From Hydrogenophilaceae bacterium (GTDB lineage Bacteria > Pseudomonadota > Gammaproteobacteria > Burkholderiales > Thiobacillaceae), in the NCBI GenBank assembly GCA_024709485.1, contig JANJWO010000028.1:38631-102630 (forward strand): DNA of 64,000 nt. The letters run 5' to 3'. Shown here piece by piece: positions 46,715 through 55,269 of this stretch. Positions within the stretch are counted from its first letter, which is position 1. Every line of letters begins with the position of its first letter. The notes below the pieces were generated by a model. It worked only from the letters and a program-made list of their open reading frames with translations. It ran no database searches and was not told the DNA's origin. The translations under genes and the position numbers were made by a program.

Positions 46715-47104
46715 ATGCGCCACTATGAAATAGTCTTTATCGTGCATCCCGATCAGAGCGAGCAGGTGCCCGCCATGATCGAACGCTACCGCTCCAACAT
46801 CACCTCGCGCAACGGCCAGATCCATCGTCTGGAAGACTGGGGCCGCCGCCAGCTGGCCTACCCCATCGCCAAGATGCACAAGGCCCATTACGTGCTGATG
46901 AACATCGAGTGCGACCAGGAAACCCTGGGCGAACTCGAGCATGGCTTCAAGTTCAACGACGCCGTGCTGCGCCACCTCATCATCGGCAAGGACGAAGCCG
47001 TGACCTCGCCTTCGCCGATGATGAAGGAAGAAAAGGCCCGCTCCGTGCTGGAAGGTGAAACCAAGGCCGAAGCCAAGGGCGAAGCCGAAGGCGCCGCCGT
47101 CTGA
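46715..47104 (+). CDS. rpsF: 30S ribosomal protein S6
   Basis: This 129-residue S6 has the standard N-terminus [18 protein letters not shown] and [23 protein letters not shown] core; it binds S18 in the 30S platform. It has an acidic, Lys/Glu/Ala-rich C-terminal extension ([13 protein letters not shown]). AAAGGAGA ribosome-binding site. It is the first gene of rpsF-priB-rpsR-rplI. Confidence 0.97.
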   Translation: MRHYEIVFIVHPDQSEQVPAMIERYRSNITSRNGQIHRLEDWGRRQLAYPIAKMHKAHYVLMNIECDQETLGELEHGFKFNDAVLRHLIIGKDEAVTSPSPMMKEEKARSVLEGETKAEAKGEAEGAAV

Positions 47105-47122
47105 TAGAGCTGATAGAAAGAG

Positions 47123-47404
47123 TTGGATAACCGGCTCGTTCTGGGCGGAGAAATCGTAAACCTGGAACCCCTGCGCTACAGCCCCGCCGGCATCCCCATC
47201 GCCCGCGCCACGCTGCAGCACCAGTCGAAGCAGTCAGGACAGTTGATGCAGTGCGAACTGACCGTGGCGGCCCAGGGGGAAAACGCAAAAAGGCTCGCCG
47301 GCCTCAAGCCCGGCAGCCGGGTGAAAGCGACAGGCTCGATTACCCGCGCAGGCGCGAACAGCCGGAACCTGTTGATGTGGATTGAACAATTGACCGAGGA
47401 ATAA
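47123..47404 (+). CDS. priB: Primosomal replication protein N (PriB)
   Basis: This 93-residue single-strand-DNA-binding OB-fold protein of the replication-restart primosome has [25 protein letters not shown] and the usual [24 protein letters not shown]. It starts with TTG; a GAAAGAG ribosome-binding site precedes it and no ATG is available at the family N-terminus. Its position between rpsF and rpsR is the classic one in beta- and gammaproteobacteria. Confidence 0.92.
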   Translation: MDNRLVLGGEIVNLEPLRYSPAGIPIARATLQHQSKQSGQLMQCELTVAAQGENAKRLAGLKPGSRVKATGSITRAGANSRNLLMWIEQLTEE

Positions 47405-47408
47405 GCAA

Positions 47409-47681
47409 ATGGCTCGTCCTACTGGAAAAGACAAAAGACCCCGCCGCGACAGCGGCAACCGCGGACTCTTCAAGCGCCGCAAATTCTGCCGCTTCACCGC
47501 CGAGGGCGTGAAGGAAGTGGATTACAAGGATGTCGACGTGCTGAAGGAATTCATCACCGAAAACGGCAAGATCATTCCTGCCCGCATCACCGGCACCAAG
47601 GCGCACTATCAGCGCCAGCTGTCCACCGCCATCAAGCGCGCCCGCTTCCTGGCGCTCCTGCCCTATACCGACCTGCACTAA
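47409..47681 (+). CDS. rpsR: 30S ribosomal protein S18
   Basis: This 90-residue S18 has a basic N-terminus ([25 protein letters not shown]) and the conserved core [49 protein letters not shown]. It starts 4 bases after priB and is followed by rplI after 10 bp. Confidence 0.98.
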   Translation: MARPTGKDKRPRRDSGNRGLFKRRKFCRFTAEGVKEVDYKDVDVLKEFITENGKIIPARITGTKAHYQRQLSTAIKRARFLALLPYTDLH

Positions 47682-47691
47682 GGAGACCGCG

Positions 47692-48141
47692 ATGCAAGTG
47701 ATTCTGTTGGAAAAAGTGGTCAACCTCGGCAACCTCGGCGACGTGGTCAAGGTCAAGGACGGTTATGCCCGCAACTTCCTGATCCCCGGCGGCCGCGCCA
47801 AGCGCGCCACCGAGGCGAACATTGCCGAGTTCGAAGCCCGCCGCGTCGAGCTGGAAAAGGAGCAGGCCGAGAAGCTGGTCGCCGCCCAGGCGCGCGCCGA
47901 GAAGCTGGAAGGCCTGATGGTGCAGATCAGCCAGAAGGCCGGCGTCGACGGCCGCCTGTTCGGCTCCGTCGGCAACGCCGACATCGCCGAGGCGCTCAAG
48001 GCCCAGGGCTTTGACGTCGCCAAGAGCGAAGTGCGCCTGCCCGAAGGCCCGTTCAAGACGATCGGCGACTATGCCGTGGTGCTGGCGCTGCACACCGATG
48101 TCACCGCCAACATCACCGTGTCGGTGCTGGGCGAGCATTGA
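47692..48141 (+). CDS. rplI: 50S ribosomal protein L9
   Basis: This 149-residue L9 binds 23S rRNA with its N-terminal domain ([33 protein letters not shown]), followed by the long connecting helix (~45-75) and a C-terminal domain. It is the last gene of the rpsF operon; a terminator follows at 48160. Confidence 0.98.
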   Translation: MQVILLEKVVNLGNLGDVVKVKDGYARNFLIPGGRAKRATEANIAEFEARRVELEKEQAEKLVAAQARAEKLEGLMVQISQKAGVDGRLFGSVGNADIAEALKAQGFDVAKSEVRLPEGPFKTIGDYAVVLALHTDVTANITVSVLGEH

Positions 48142-48159
48142 TCGCAGGTTGATGCCGTG

Positions 48160-48186
48160 AAAAAGGCCGCGCGAGCGGCCTTTTTT
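48160..48186 (+). terminator. Terminator of the rpsF operon
   Basis: AAAAAGGCCGC-GCGA-GCGGCCTTTTTT: a 6-bp GC stem flanked by A and T tracts, 19 bases after rplI. Confidence 0.9.
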
Positions 48187-48223
48187 ATTGCCCGGGGGAT
48201 GCTAGACCCTATTGCTTCCAGGT

Positions 48224-48254
48224 CGTCATCGCGAGCGTAGCGAAGCAATCCAGG
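48224..48254 (+). repeat. REP-like dispersed repeat (copy 3)
   Basis: CGTCATCGCGAGCGTAGCGAAGCAATCCAGG-type unit, matching in inverse orientation the copy at 2700-2730 and half of the pair at 14262-14365. Confidence 0.6.
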
Positions 48255-48319
48255 GGTTTTGTTTGATCGGCGGAGAGCGTTGGTCAGATTGACGTTCTTC
48301 TCAGGCCAAAGATCGGTGG

Positions 48320-48907
48320 CCGGGGGTTGCCCGGCGGCAAGTTACTTTCTTTGCTCCGCCAAAGAAAGTAACCAAAGAAAGGCGGCCCCGCTGTGCTGCC
48401 CCGCCGAAAATCGTGGCGGGGTAAACCTCGGTCGGTGACTTGAATTGGGCGGCTCGCAAACTCGCACGATCCGCCCGGAAAGATCGCCCGGGCGGCCACG
48501 TGCTCAGACATGCTCGCCTCAACTTCCCCCAATTCAAGCCCCCGACCGAGGCAGCCCAGAGGGAGATTTAAAAGCAAATCCTCCCCCTCCCAGCCTCCCC
48601 CACAAGTGGGGGAGGAGTTAATGCTCCCTCATCGCTTGCGGGGAGGGCTGGGGTGGGGAGGGGTTGGGTTTTGAAGTTTCCCCGTCTATGCCGCCGCAGC
48701 ATGAAGCTTGCGGGCGGAGCAACGCGGCGCAGCATGTCTGAGCCCCGCTCACATCTGCAAACAAACAAAAGCGGGGCGAGTTCTGCGCCGCCCGCCCGCA
48801 AGCCTCAGGCTAAGGGAAGCCGAAGGCCGGCATAGTCCGGGTCGCCTTCTTTTGGTTACTTTTCTTGGCGAGGCAAGAAAAGTAACTTGCCGCCGGGCTA
48901 CCCCCGG
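48320..48907. repeat. 588-bp non-coding element with ~65-bp terminal inverted repeats
   Basis: The left end (48320-48383, CCGGGGGTTGCCCGGCGGCAAG...) and right end (48843-48907, ...CTTGCCGCCGGGCTACCCCCGG) are inverted repeats agreeing at roughly 56 of 65 positions. Each arm itself holds a smaller hairpin (GTTACTTTCTTTG with CAAAGAAAGTAAC, and the TTTTCTT version on the right). A nested pair (48426-48449 and 48528-48551) and a CTCCCCC/GGGGGAG-rich stretch (48583-48661) lie inside. No credible gene is present; frames reading FFGYFLWRSKES are by-products of the repeat. This fills most of the 916-bp gap between rplI and dnaB. Confidence 0.7.
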
Positions 48908-49017
48908 CGACTTCCATTGGCCTGCCCAAATGCTGTCGGGCAACCCCAGACGGTTATCGTCGACGTGCCCAAGGGCTCTTCGATTTGCACCACCTATACA
49001 GTACTTTTCCACAGCCT

Positions 49018-49047
49018 TACCCCTAGACCCCAAGCATCGCAGGGGTA
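49018..49047. promoter_or_regulatory. Inverted repeat just upstream of dnaB
   Basis: TACCCCT (49018-49024) and AGGGGTA (49041-49047) are perfect 7-bp inverted repeats, the right arm ending 10 bases before the dnaB ATG. Possible operator or leader hairpin; no clean ribosome-binding site is otherwise visible. Confidence 0.4.
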
Positions 49048-49057
49048 GAATGCGCCC

Positions 49058-50458
49058 ATGGCTTCCGTGTATTCCCTGAACCAGAACAACTCCCCCGACA
49101 GCGCGCTGGCGGCGATGAAGCTGCCGCCGCATTCGGTCGAGGCGGAACAGGCGGTGCTGGGCGGGCTGTTGCTGGAAAACGGCGCCTGGGACCGCATCGC
49201 CGACCAGGTGGGCGAGTCCGATTTCTACCGCCAGGACCACCGCCAGCTCTTGCGCGCCATTACCCGCCTGATTGCCGAGAACAAGCCGGCCGACGTGGTG
49301 ACGGTGGCGGAATTGCTGCAGTCCCTGGGCGAACTGGAAGCCGTGGGCGGGCTGCCGTATCTGGTCTCGCTTGCCGGCAACACGCCGTCGGCCGCCAACA
49401 TCCGCCGCTATGCCGAGATCGTGCGCGAGCGCGCGGTGCTCAGGAAGCTGGTGGAAACCGCCACCCGCATCGCCGATTCGGCCTACGCGCCGGGCGGGCG
49501 CAGCGCCGGCCAACTGCTCGACGAGGCCGAGGCGAAGATCTTCGAGATCGCCGAGACCGGCAGCCGCAACAACCAGGGCTTCCAGGAAATCCAGCCGCTG
49601 TTGCGCGCCGCCGTCGAGCGCATCGACGAGCTCTACCATCGCGACAATCCCAGCGAAGTCACCGGCATCCCCACCGGCTATGTGGACATCGACCGCATGA
49701 CTTCCGGCCTGCAGCCGGGCGACCTCGTCATCGTGGCGGGGCGCCCGTCCATGGGCAAGACCGCGTTCTCGCTCAACATCGCCGAACACGTGGCGCTCGA
49801 TGCCGGCCTGCCGGTGGCGGTGTTCTCCATGGAAATGGGGGCGCAGCAACTGGTGATGCGCATGATCGGCTCGGTCGGCCGCCTCGACCAGCATAAGCTG
49901 CGCATCGGCCAACTGAAGGACGACGACTGGCAGCGCCTCACCTACGCGCTCGGCAAGCTCAACGAAGCGCCATTCTACATTGACGAAACGCCGGCCTTGA
50001 ATGCGCTGGAGCTGCGCGCGCGCGCGCGCCGCCTCATGCGCCAGTGCGGCGGCAAGCTCGGCCTGGTGGTGGTCGACTACCTGCAGCTGATGTCCTCCGC
50101 CAGCTCGGGCGAGAACCGCGCCACCGAGATTTCCGAGATCTCGCGCTCGCTGAAGGCGCTGGCCAAGGAGCTCAACTGCCCGGTGATCGCGCTGTCGCAG
50201 CTGAACCGCTCGCTGGAGCAGCGCCCCAACAAGCGCCCGGTCATGTCCGACCTGCGCGAATCCGGCGCCATCGAGCAGGATGCCGACGTCATCATGTTCA
50301 TCTACCGCGACGAGGTCTACAACCCCGACAGCCAGGACAAGGGCCGCGCCGAGATCATCATCGGCAAGCAGCGCAACGGCCCCATCGGCACCGTGCCGCT
50401 GGCCTTCCTCGGCGAGCATACCCGCTTCGAAAACCTCGCCTTCACCGGCGATTTCTGA
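49058..50458 (+). CDS. dnaB: Replicative DNA helicase DnaB
   Basis: This 466-residue hexameric helicase opens the replication fork. The N-terminal DnaB domain (~25-125, PPHSVEAEQAVLGGLLLEN) is followed by a linker and the RecA-like domain with Walker A GRPSMGKT (~228-235), Walker B VVVDYLQLM and the arginine-finger region near KRPVMSDLRESGAIEQDAD. The length is normal and there is no intein. It overlaps alr by one base. Confidence 0.98.
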   Translation: MASVYSLNQNNSPDSALAAMKLPPHSVEAEQAVLGGLLLENGAWDRIADQVGESDFYRQDHRQLLRAITRLIAENKPADVVTVAELLQSLGELEAVGGLPYLVSLAGNTPSAANIRRYAEIVRERAVLRKLVETATRIADSAYAPGGRSAGQLLDEAEAKIFEIAETGSRNNQGFQEIQPLLRAAVERIDELYHRDNPSEVTGIPTGYVDIDRMTSGLQPGDLVIVAGRPSMGKTAFSLNIAEHVALDAGLPVAVFSMEMGAQQLVMRMIGSVGRLDQHKLRIGQLKDDDWQRLTYALGKLNEAPFYIDETPALNALELRARARRLMRQCGGKLGLVVVDYLQLMSSASSGENRATEISEISRSLKALAKELNCPVIALSQLNRSLEQRPNKRPVMSDLRESGAIEQDADVIMFIYRDEVYNPDSQDKGRAEIIIGKQRNGPIGTVPLAFLGEHTRFENLAFTGDF

Positions 50459-51516
50459 TGCGGCCGCTCGAGGCGCGCATTTCGCTTTCCGCGCTGGCGC
50501 ACAATCTCGAAGTGGCGCGCCGCCATGCCGGCAGCGCCAAGATCCTGGCCGTCGTCAAGGCCGGCGCCTACGGCCACGGCCTCGTTCGCAGCGCGCGCGC
50601 GCTGGCCGAGGCCGACGGCTACGCCGTGCTCAATGTCGACGAGGCGGTGCTCTTGCGGCAACTGGGTATCGAGAAGCCCATCCTCATGCTCGAAGGGCCG
50701 TTCGATGCCGAGGATTTGCGCGCCTGCGCCGAATTCAACCTCATGCCGGTGCTGCATTCGCCGCACCAGCTGGCCTGGCTGCAACAGGCGGCCGCCCCTC
50801 TGAGCGTGTTCCTCAAGTTCAATACCGGCATGAACCGCCTGGGCTTTCCGCTGGCCGAGTTCGAAAAAATCCTCGAACGCGCCAGGGCCGAGGCCAAGGT
50901 GTCGCAGATCACCCTGATGACCCATTTCGCCACCGCCGACGAGGACTTCGGCATCGACTGGCAATGGCGAAATTTCATCGTCAGGGCCGGGGCGTCGGGC
51001 TTGCCGGTCAGCGCGGCCAACTCCGCGGCGCTCTTGCGCTACCCGGAAACCCGCCGCGACTGGGTGCGTGCCGGCATCATGCTCTACGGCGCCTCGCCTT
51101 TCGCCGACGTCAGCGCGGCCGAACTGGACCTGAGGCCGGCCATGACCCTGCACTCGCGCATCATCGCGCTGCAGCAGCTCAAGCCCGGCGAGGCGGCGGG
51201 CTACGGCCTCACCTACATGGCCGACGCGCCCACGCGCGCCGGCATCGTCGCCTGCGGCTATGCCGACGGCTACCCGCGCCATGCGCCGACCGGCACCCCG
51301 GTGCTGGTCAACGGCCGCCGCACCCGCACCCTCGGCCGCGTATCCATGGACATGCTGGCGGTGGATCTGACGGCCATCCCCGAGGCCGGCATCGGCAGTC
51401 CGGTGCTGCTGTGGGGCGAGGGTCTGCCGGTCGAGGAGGTCGCGCGCGCGGCCGGCACCATCAGCTACGAACTGCTGTGCGCGCTGGCGCCGCGGGTGGC
51501 GCTGAAGGAGGAATAA
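50458..51516 (+). CDS. alr: Alanine racemase
   Basis: This 352-residue fold-type III PLP enzyme makes D-alanine for peptidoglycan. PLP is bound by Lys34 in AVVKAGAYGHG, where Ala-Gly replaces the more usual Ala-Asn next to it. The C-terminal beta domain contains AGYGLTYMADAPTRAGIVACGYADGYPR with the second-subunit Tyr and the GRVSMDML block. It is coupled to dnaB by a TGATG overlap, an arrangement known from many proteobacteria. Confidence 0.95.
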   Translation: MRPLEARISLSALAHNLEVARRHAGSAKILAVVKAGAYGHGLVRSARALAEADGYAVLNVDEAVLLRQLGIEKPILMLEGPFDAEDLRACAEFNLMPVLHSPHQLAWLQQAAAPLSVFLKFNTGMNRLGFPLAEFEKILERARAEAKVSQITLMTHFATADEDFGIDWQWRNFIVRAGASGLPVSAANSAALLRYPETRRDWVRAGIMLYGASPFADVSAAELDLRPAMTLHSRIIALQQLKPGEAAGYGLTYMADAPTRAGIVACGYADGYPRHAPTGTPVLVNGRRTRTLGRVSMDMLAVDLTAIPEAGIGSPVLLWGEGLPVEEVARAAGTISYELLCALAPRVALKEE

Positions 51517-51623
51517 GCGGATGGGGCAGCCTGCCGGCCAGGCCGTTTTCTGCGAAGCGGCGCAGACGGAGTCGCGCCGGGCGCCTGTATGTTGACGGCC
51601 TTACCAGGAAAGCACGCGAAGCC

Positions 51624-52565
51624 ATGACCAAGCCGACAGATGAAATGGAGAACGACAGCGCGGTCTACAAGACCCTGCTGGAATCGACGCGGGCCATCCC
51701 CTGGAAGATCGATTGGCGGACCATGCAGTTCGCCTATATCGGCCCGCAGATAGAGGGGCTGCTCGGCTGGGCGCAGCCGAGCTGGGCGAGCGTGCAGGAC
51801 TGGGCGGACCGGATTCATCCCGAAGACCGCGCGCGCGTGGTCGATTATTGCGTGGCCCAGTCCAAGGCCGGCACCGATCACGAGGCGGACTATCGCGCGC
51901 TGACCAGGGACGGCGGCTACGTATGGATACGCGACGTGGTGCATGTGGTGCGCAACGCAGAGGGCGAGGTCGAGGCGCTGGTCGGGTTCATGTTCGACAT
52001 CAGTGAACGCAAGAAGACCGAGGAGGCGCTGATCAGCCTGCAAAAGGAACTGGAGGCGCTTTCCTTCAAGGACGGTTTGACCGGGGTGCCCAACAGGCGC
52101 ATGTTCGATTCCGTCATGGAAGAGGAGTGGGAGCGCGCAAGGCGCAACAGCCAGCCGCTCTCGCTCATCATGGTCGACATCGATTTTTTCAAGCAATACA
52201 ACGACCGCTACGGGCACATCCAGGGGGACAGCTGCCTGAAGCGCGTCGGCCAGGCGCTGAATTCGGCCGCCACCCGGCCGCGCGACTTCCTGGCCCGCTT
52301 TGGCGGGGAGGAGTTCGTGCTGGTGCTGCCGGAAACGGACGAGGCGGCCGCGCACAAAGTGGCCGAGCGCTGCCGGCAACGGGTGTTCAAGGAGCAGATC
52401 GCGCACGAAAAATCCCAGGTTGGCCAGATCCTCACCATCAGCCTCGGCGTCGGCACCGTCGTCCCGGCGCGCGGCGACGATCCGATGGCATTCGTCGAAG
52501 AGGTGGACCGGCGGCTTTACCGGGCAAAGCAAGGCGGCAGGAACCGCATTGTCAGGGGCGGCTGA
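51624..52565 (+). CDS. PAS-domain diguanylate cyclase
   Basis: This 313-residue cytoplasmic signalling protein has a PAS_3-type sensor (residues ~20-130, WKIDWRTMQFAYIGPQIEGLLGW...HEADYRALTRDGGYVWIRDVVH) with PAC motif, then a GGDEF domain (~150-312). The active-site motif is GGEEF (227-231) and an RxxD product-inhibition site is intact (RPRD, 218-221), so it should make c-di-GMP and be feedback-inhibited. No transmembrane segments. It is 107 bp downstream of alr; no ligand can be inferred for the PAS domain. Confidence 0.93.
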   Translation: MTKPTDEMENDSAVYKTLLESTRAIPWKIDWRTMQFAYIGPQIEGLLGWAQPSWASVQDWADRIHPEDRARVVDYCVAQSKAGTDHEADYRALTRDGGYVWIRDVVHVVRNAEGEVEALVGFMFDISERKKTEEALISLQKELEALSFKDGLTGVPNRRMFDSVMEEEWERARRNSQPLSLIMVDIDFFKQYNDRYGHIQGDSCLKRVGQALNSAATRPRDFLARFGGEEFVLVLPETDEAAAHKVAERCRQRVFKEQIAHEKSQVGQILTISLGVGTVVPARGDDPMAFVEEVDRRLYRAKQGGRNRIVRGG

Positions 52566-52709
52566 GCTCGCGGGGCCTTTCATGACGCCGCGCCTGGCGG
52601 TCGCCGATCTGCTTGCCGCCGCGCCGGGGATGGCGCGCAACACTCGCCATCCTGCCGGGGCGCGCGCCGCATGTCCGTCTTGGCCCCTTCGGCGCTGGCG
52701 GGCGGCCGG

Positions 52710-53573
52710 CTATTTCTTGGTCACCACGACTTCGAGGTACTCGCCCGGGATGACCAGCGAATTCTCGCCCGCGACGTTGCGGCGCCTGAGCAATGCCGTG
52801 ATGTCTGCGCTCAGTTGCGCCTGGCCTTGCGGGTCCAGGGCGGCGTAGGCCTTCAGCACCGGTCCGTAATAGTCCCGGAACACGGCCAGCCAGTGCTCGG
52901 GCGAGCGGTAGCGGAAGTTGAATGTCCGCCGGGCGCAGCTGATGCCGGTCGCGCGGCGCCCGAACAGTTCGACGATGTGCGGCTCGGCGCCCCACAGCGC
53001 GGGCGATTGCAGCCCGGCAGGCGGGGGCGCGTAGGCGCCGACCACCCGGAAAAGCTCGCCGATGAACCCTTCCGGCGTCCAGTTCGCCATGCCGATGCGG
53101 CCGCCGCCGCGGACAACGCGCAGAAGCTCGCGCGCTACCTTGCCGTGGTCGGGGGCGAACATGGCGCCGAAGCTGGACAGCGCGGCATCGAAGGATTCGT
53201 CCGCGAAGGGCAGGGCCTCGGCGTCGGCTACCCGGAATTCGATGTCGAATCCGTCGGCCGCTGCCCGCCGCGCGCCTTTTTCCAGCAGATGCGGCACGTA
53301 ATCGGTCGAGACCACGCGCGCATGGCGGCGGGCGGCCGCCAGCGAGGCATTGCCGTTGCCGGCGGCGACATCGAGCACGACTTCGCCGGCGCGCAGGTCG
53401 ACGGCTTCCGCGAGCGATTCGCCGACGATCTGCAGCGTCGTGCCGACCACGGCATAGTCGCCGCTGCTCCAGGTGGCCTGCTGACGCTGCTTGATGGCCG
53501 GGTAGTCGATGGCCGCCTGCGGAGGGGCGGGCGGCAGGGGGCTTGCCGAGGGGCTAATGGATTGCGGGTTCAT
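52710..53573 (-). CDS. Class I SAM-dependent methyltransferase
   Basis: This 287-residue protein has SAM motif I VVLDVAAGNGNASLAAARR (~residues 65-83), motif II VVSTDYVP and LPFADESFDAALSSFGAMFAPDH, as in UbiE/Methyltransf_11 and arsenite-methyltransferase-like groups. The C-terminal ~100 residues are specific and unassigned. AAAGGAGA ribosome-binding site. It lies downstream of the HMA-like gene in the same direction and both are divergent from an AraC-type regulator, suggesting one regulated unit. The substrate is unknown. Confidence 0.8.
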   Translation of the reverse strand: MNPQSISPSASPLPPAPPQAAIDYPAIKQRQQATWSSGDYAVVGTTLQIVGESLAEAVDLRAGEVVLDVAAGNGNASLAAARRHARVVSTDYVPHLLEKGARRAAADGFDIEFRVADAEALPFADESFDAALSSFGAMFAPDHGKVARELLRVVRGGGRIGMANWTPEGFIGELFRVVGAYAPPPAGLQSPALWGAEPHIVELFGRRATGISCARRTFNFRYRSPEHWLAVFRDYYGPVLKAYAALDPQGQAQLSADITALLRRRNVAGENSLVIPGEYLEVVVTKK

Positions 53574-53632
53574 TTCGAATCTCCTTTGACTGGATTGGGA
53601 AGGCCTGTCTGGCGCGAAGGCCGCCTGCCGCG

Positions 53633-53866
53633 TCACATGCCGACGAGACGCGCATCGAATCCATGGCGCCTGATGGCACCGAGGATCTGCCGCGAGTTGG
53701 TGACGGCCGGGTCGTAGTCCGCCAGCAGCATGCGGCTGGCGCGCGGGCTGACCCAGGCCCTGCTTACGCCTTTCAGGCCGACGAGCTCGCCGACCAGCAC
53801 GACGCCGGATTCGCGGCTCAGTGCTTTTCCGACGTCGACCACGATGTTGGTTGAGCTTGCTTGCAT
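53633..53866 (-). CDS. Heavy-metal-associated (HMA)-like domain protein lacking CxxC
   Basis: This 77-residue protein with the beta-alpha-beta-beta-alpha-beta pattern of HMA domains (VVLVGELVGLKGVSRAWVSPRASRMLLADYDPAVTNSRQILGAIRRHGFDARLVGM) has no cysteine at all, so the metal-binding CxxC of copper chaperones is absent. DYDP and GFDA are family-typical. A structural or protein-interaction role in the neighbouring methyltransferase system is possible. CTTTGCG...GGAGAAA ribosome-binding region (GGAG) is good. 60 bp separate it from the methyltransferase start. Confidence 0.7.
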   Translation of the reverse strand: MQASSTNIVVDVGKALSRESGVVLVGELVGLKGVSRAWVSPRASRMLLADYDPAVTNSRQILGAIRRHGFDARLVGM

Positions 53867-53993
53867 GTCGTTTCTCCTTTGCGTTTGCCGGGGTAAAACA
53901 GCCGCGCTTCGGCATGCGCCTTCGGGGGCGGCCGGTGATGCTATTGTTCAGAATGGCGCCCGTTCGCGCTTCACCCGGCGTCGGGCAATCTTG

Positions 53994-54009
53994 ATTGCGC
54001 GTCCGCAAT
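53994..54009. promoter_or_regulatory. Palindrome between the HMA-like and AraC genes
   Basis: ATTGCG-CGTC-CGCAAT, a perfect 6-bp inverted repeat, lies in the 203-bp divergent region 61 bp before the AraC start. It is a plausible binding site for the AraC protein, though AraC sites are usually direct repeats. Confidence 0.35.
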
Positions 54010-54069
54010 TGAGGGAAGGCTTGATCGCGCCAGGTGCGGCTGGAGCCATCGTTCACCGAGGGGCATGTG

Positions 54070-55068
54070 ATGAGCCGAGACACGCTTTCCGACCTGCTGC
54101 GCAGCGTGCGCGTGCGCGGCGCGGTGTTCTACTACGTGAGCTGCCGCGACCAGTGGTCGGCAGAGGCGCCGCCGGCGAGGGAGATCGCGGAGGCGGTGCT
54201 GCCCGGCTGCGAGCACGTGATGGAATACCACATGATCGCCAAGGGCAGCGGCTGGGCGGCGCTCGAGGGGCGGCCCCCGATCAGGCTGGACACGGGGGAC
54301 ATCGTGATCTTCCCGCAAGGCGACCCGCACGTGCTGTCGAGCGCGCCGGGAATCGAGCCCCTGCGCCGCACCGCGGACTGGGTCTTTGCCACGCGCAACG
54401 AGGCCAAGCCCATGCCGATCGCCTATCACCACGGCGTGGTCGATGCCGGCGCGCCGCTGCCGGCCGAGGAAGCCACCATGGTCGCGGTCTGCGGCTTCCT
54501 CGGCTGCGACCTCAAGCCCTTCAATCCGCTCGTCGCGGCCTTGCCGCGCGTCCTGCATCTGCCCGCGGAGCGCTCCGGCGAATGGGTCGCGCGCGTCATC
54601 GAGCAGGCGGTGGTCGAGTCATGCAGCCCGCGTCCCGGCGGCGATGCCGTGCTCGGGCGGCTGGCCGAGATGATGTTCGTCGATGCCGCCCGCCGCTATC
54701 TCGATGCGCTGCCCGAGGATGCGACCGGCTGGCTGGCGGGGTTGCGGGACCGGTTTGTCGGCAAGGCGCTTTCGCTCATGCACGAACGCCCCGAGCGGCC
54801 ATGGACGGTCGACGAACTCGCACGCGAAGTGGGCCTGTCGCGCTCGGCGCTGCACGATCGCTTCCTGAAATTTCTGGGCGCCGCGCCCATGCACTATCTG
54901 GCCAGTTGGCGCATCCAGCTGGGCGCGCGCTTGCTGCGCGAAACCAGCCGCAACGTCGCGACGATCGCGCTCGACGTCGGCTACGATTCCGAGGCTGCGT
55001 TTTCGCGCGCCTTCAAGCGCACCGTCGGCATGCCGCCGGCGGCATGGCGGAGGACGCAGGCCGGCTAG
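54070..55068 (+). CDS. AraC family transcriptional regulator with cupin-type sensor
   Basis: This 332-residue regulator has an N-terminal AraC-binding/cupin_6-like half (~10-200, with LDTGDIVIFPQGDPHVL as a beta-barrel block) and a C-terminal double helix-turn-helix (~235-330: TVDELAREVGLSRSALHDRF, then VATIALDVGYDSEAAFSRAFKRTVGMPPAAWR). The ATG at 54070 has a GAGGGG ribosome-binding site; the Met 12 codons upstream has none. Divergent from the HMA-like and methyltransferase genes, which it likely controls. The effector is unknown. Confidence 0.9.
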   Translation: MSRDTLSDLLRSVRVRGAVFYYVSCRDQWSAEAPPAREIAEAVLPGCEHVMEYHMIAKGSGWAALEGRPPIRLDTGDIVIFPQGDPHVLSSAPGIEPLRRTADWVFATRNEAKPMPIAYHHGVVDAGAPLPAEEATMVAVCGFLGCDLKPFNPLVAALPRVLHLPAERSGEWVARVIEQAVVESCSPRPGGDAVLGRLAEMMFVDAARRYLDALPEDATGWLAGLRDRFVGKALSLMHERPERPWTVDELAREVGLSRSALHDRFLKFLGAAPMHYLASWRIQLGARLLRETSRNVATIALDVGYDSEAAFSRAFKRTVGMPPAAWRRTQAG

Positions 55069-55269
55069 GCCCGCTGCAGCCATGCCTGCTCGCGGCTCCA
55101 GCCACGCCCGGCACGCCCGCGCACGGGGCGGCGGCGCGGCCTTGCGGGCGGCCGAGTTTTTTCGGCAAGGGCGGCAACTAAAAAACCAAGAGGCGATCCA
55201 ATCCGCATCCGGGTTATCCTGCGCCCTTCGCCTTTTTGCCGGCCCCGCCCGGCGCCCCGGCCCGCCGAT

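Noticed and set aside
48284..48577. Small ORFs in the rplI-dnaB gap (one reading FFGYFLWRSKES)
   Set aside because: They follow the inverted-repeat element, a pattern that recurs wherever this repeat family occurs; no ribosome-binding site or conserved domain.
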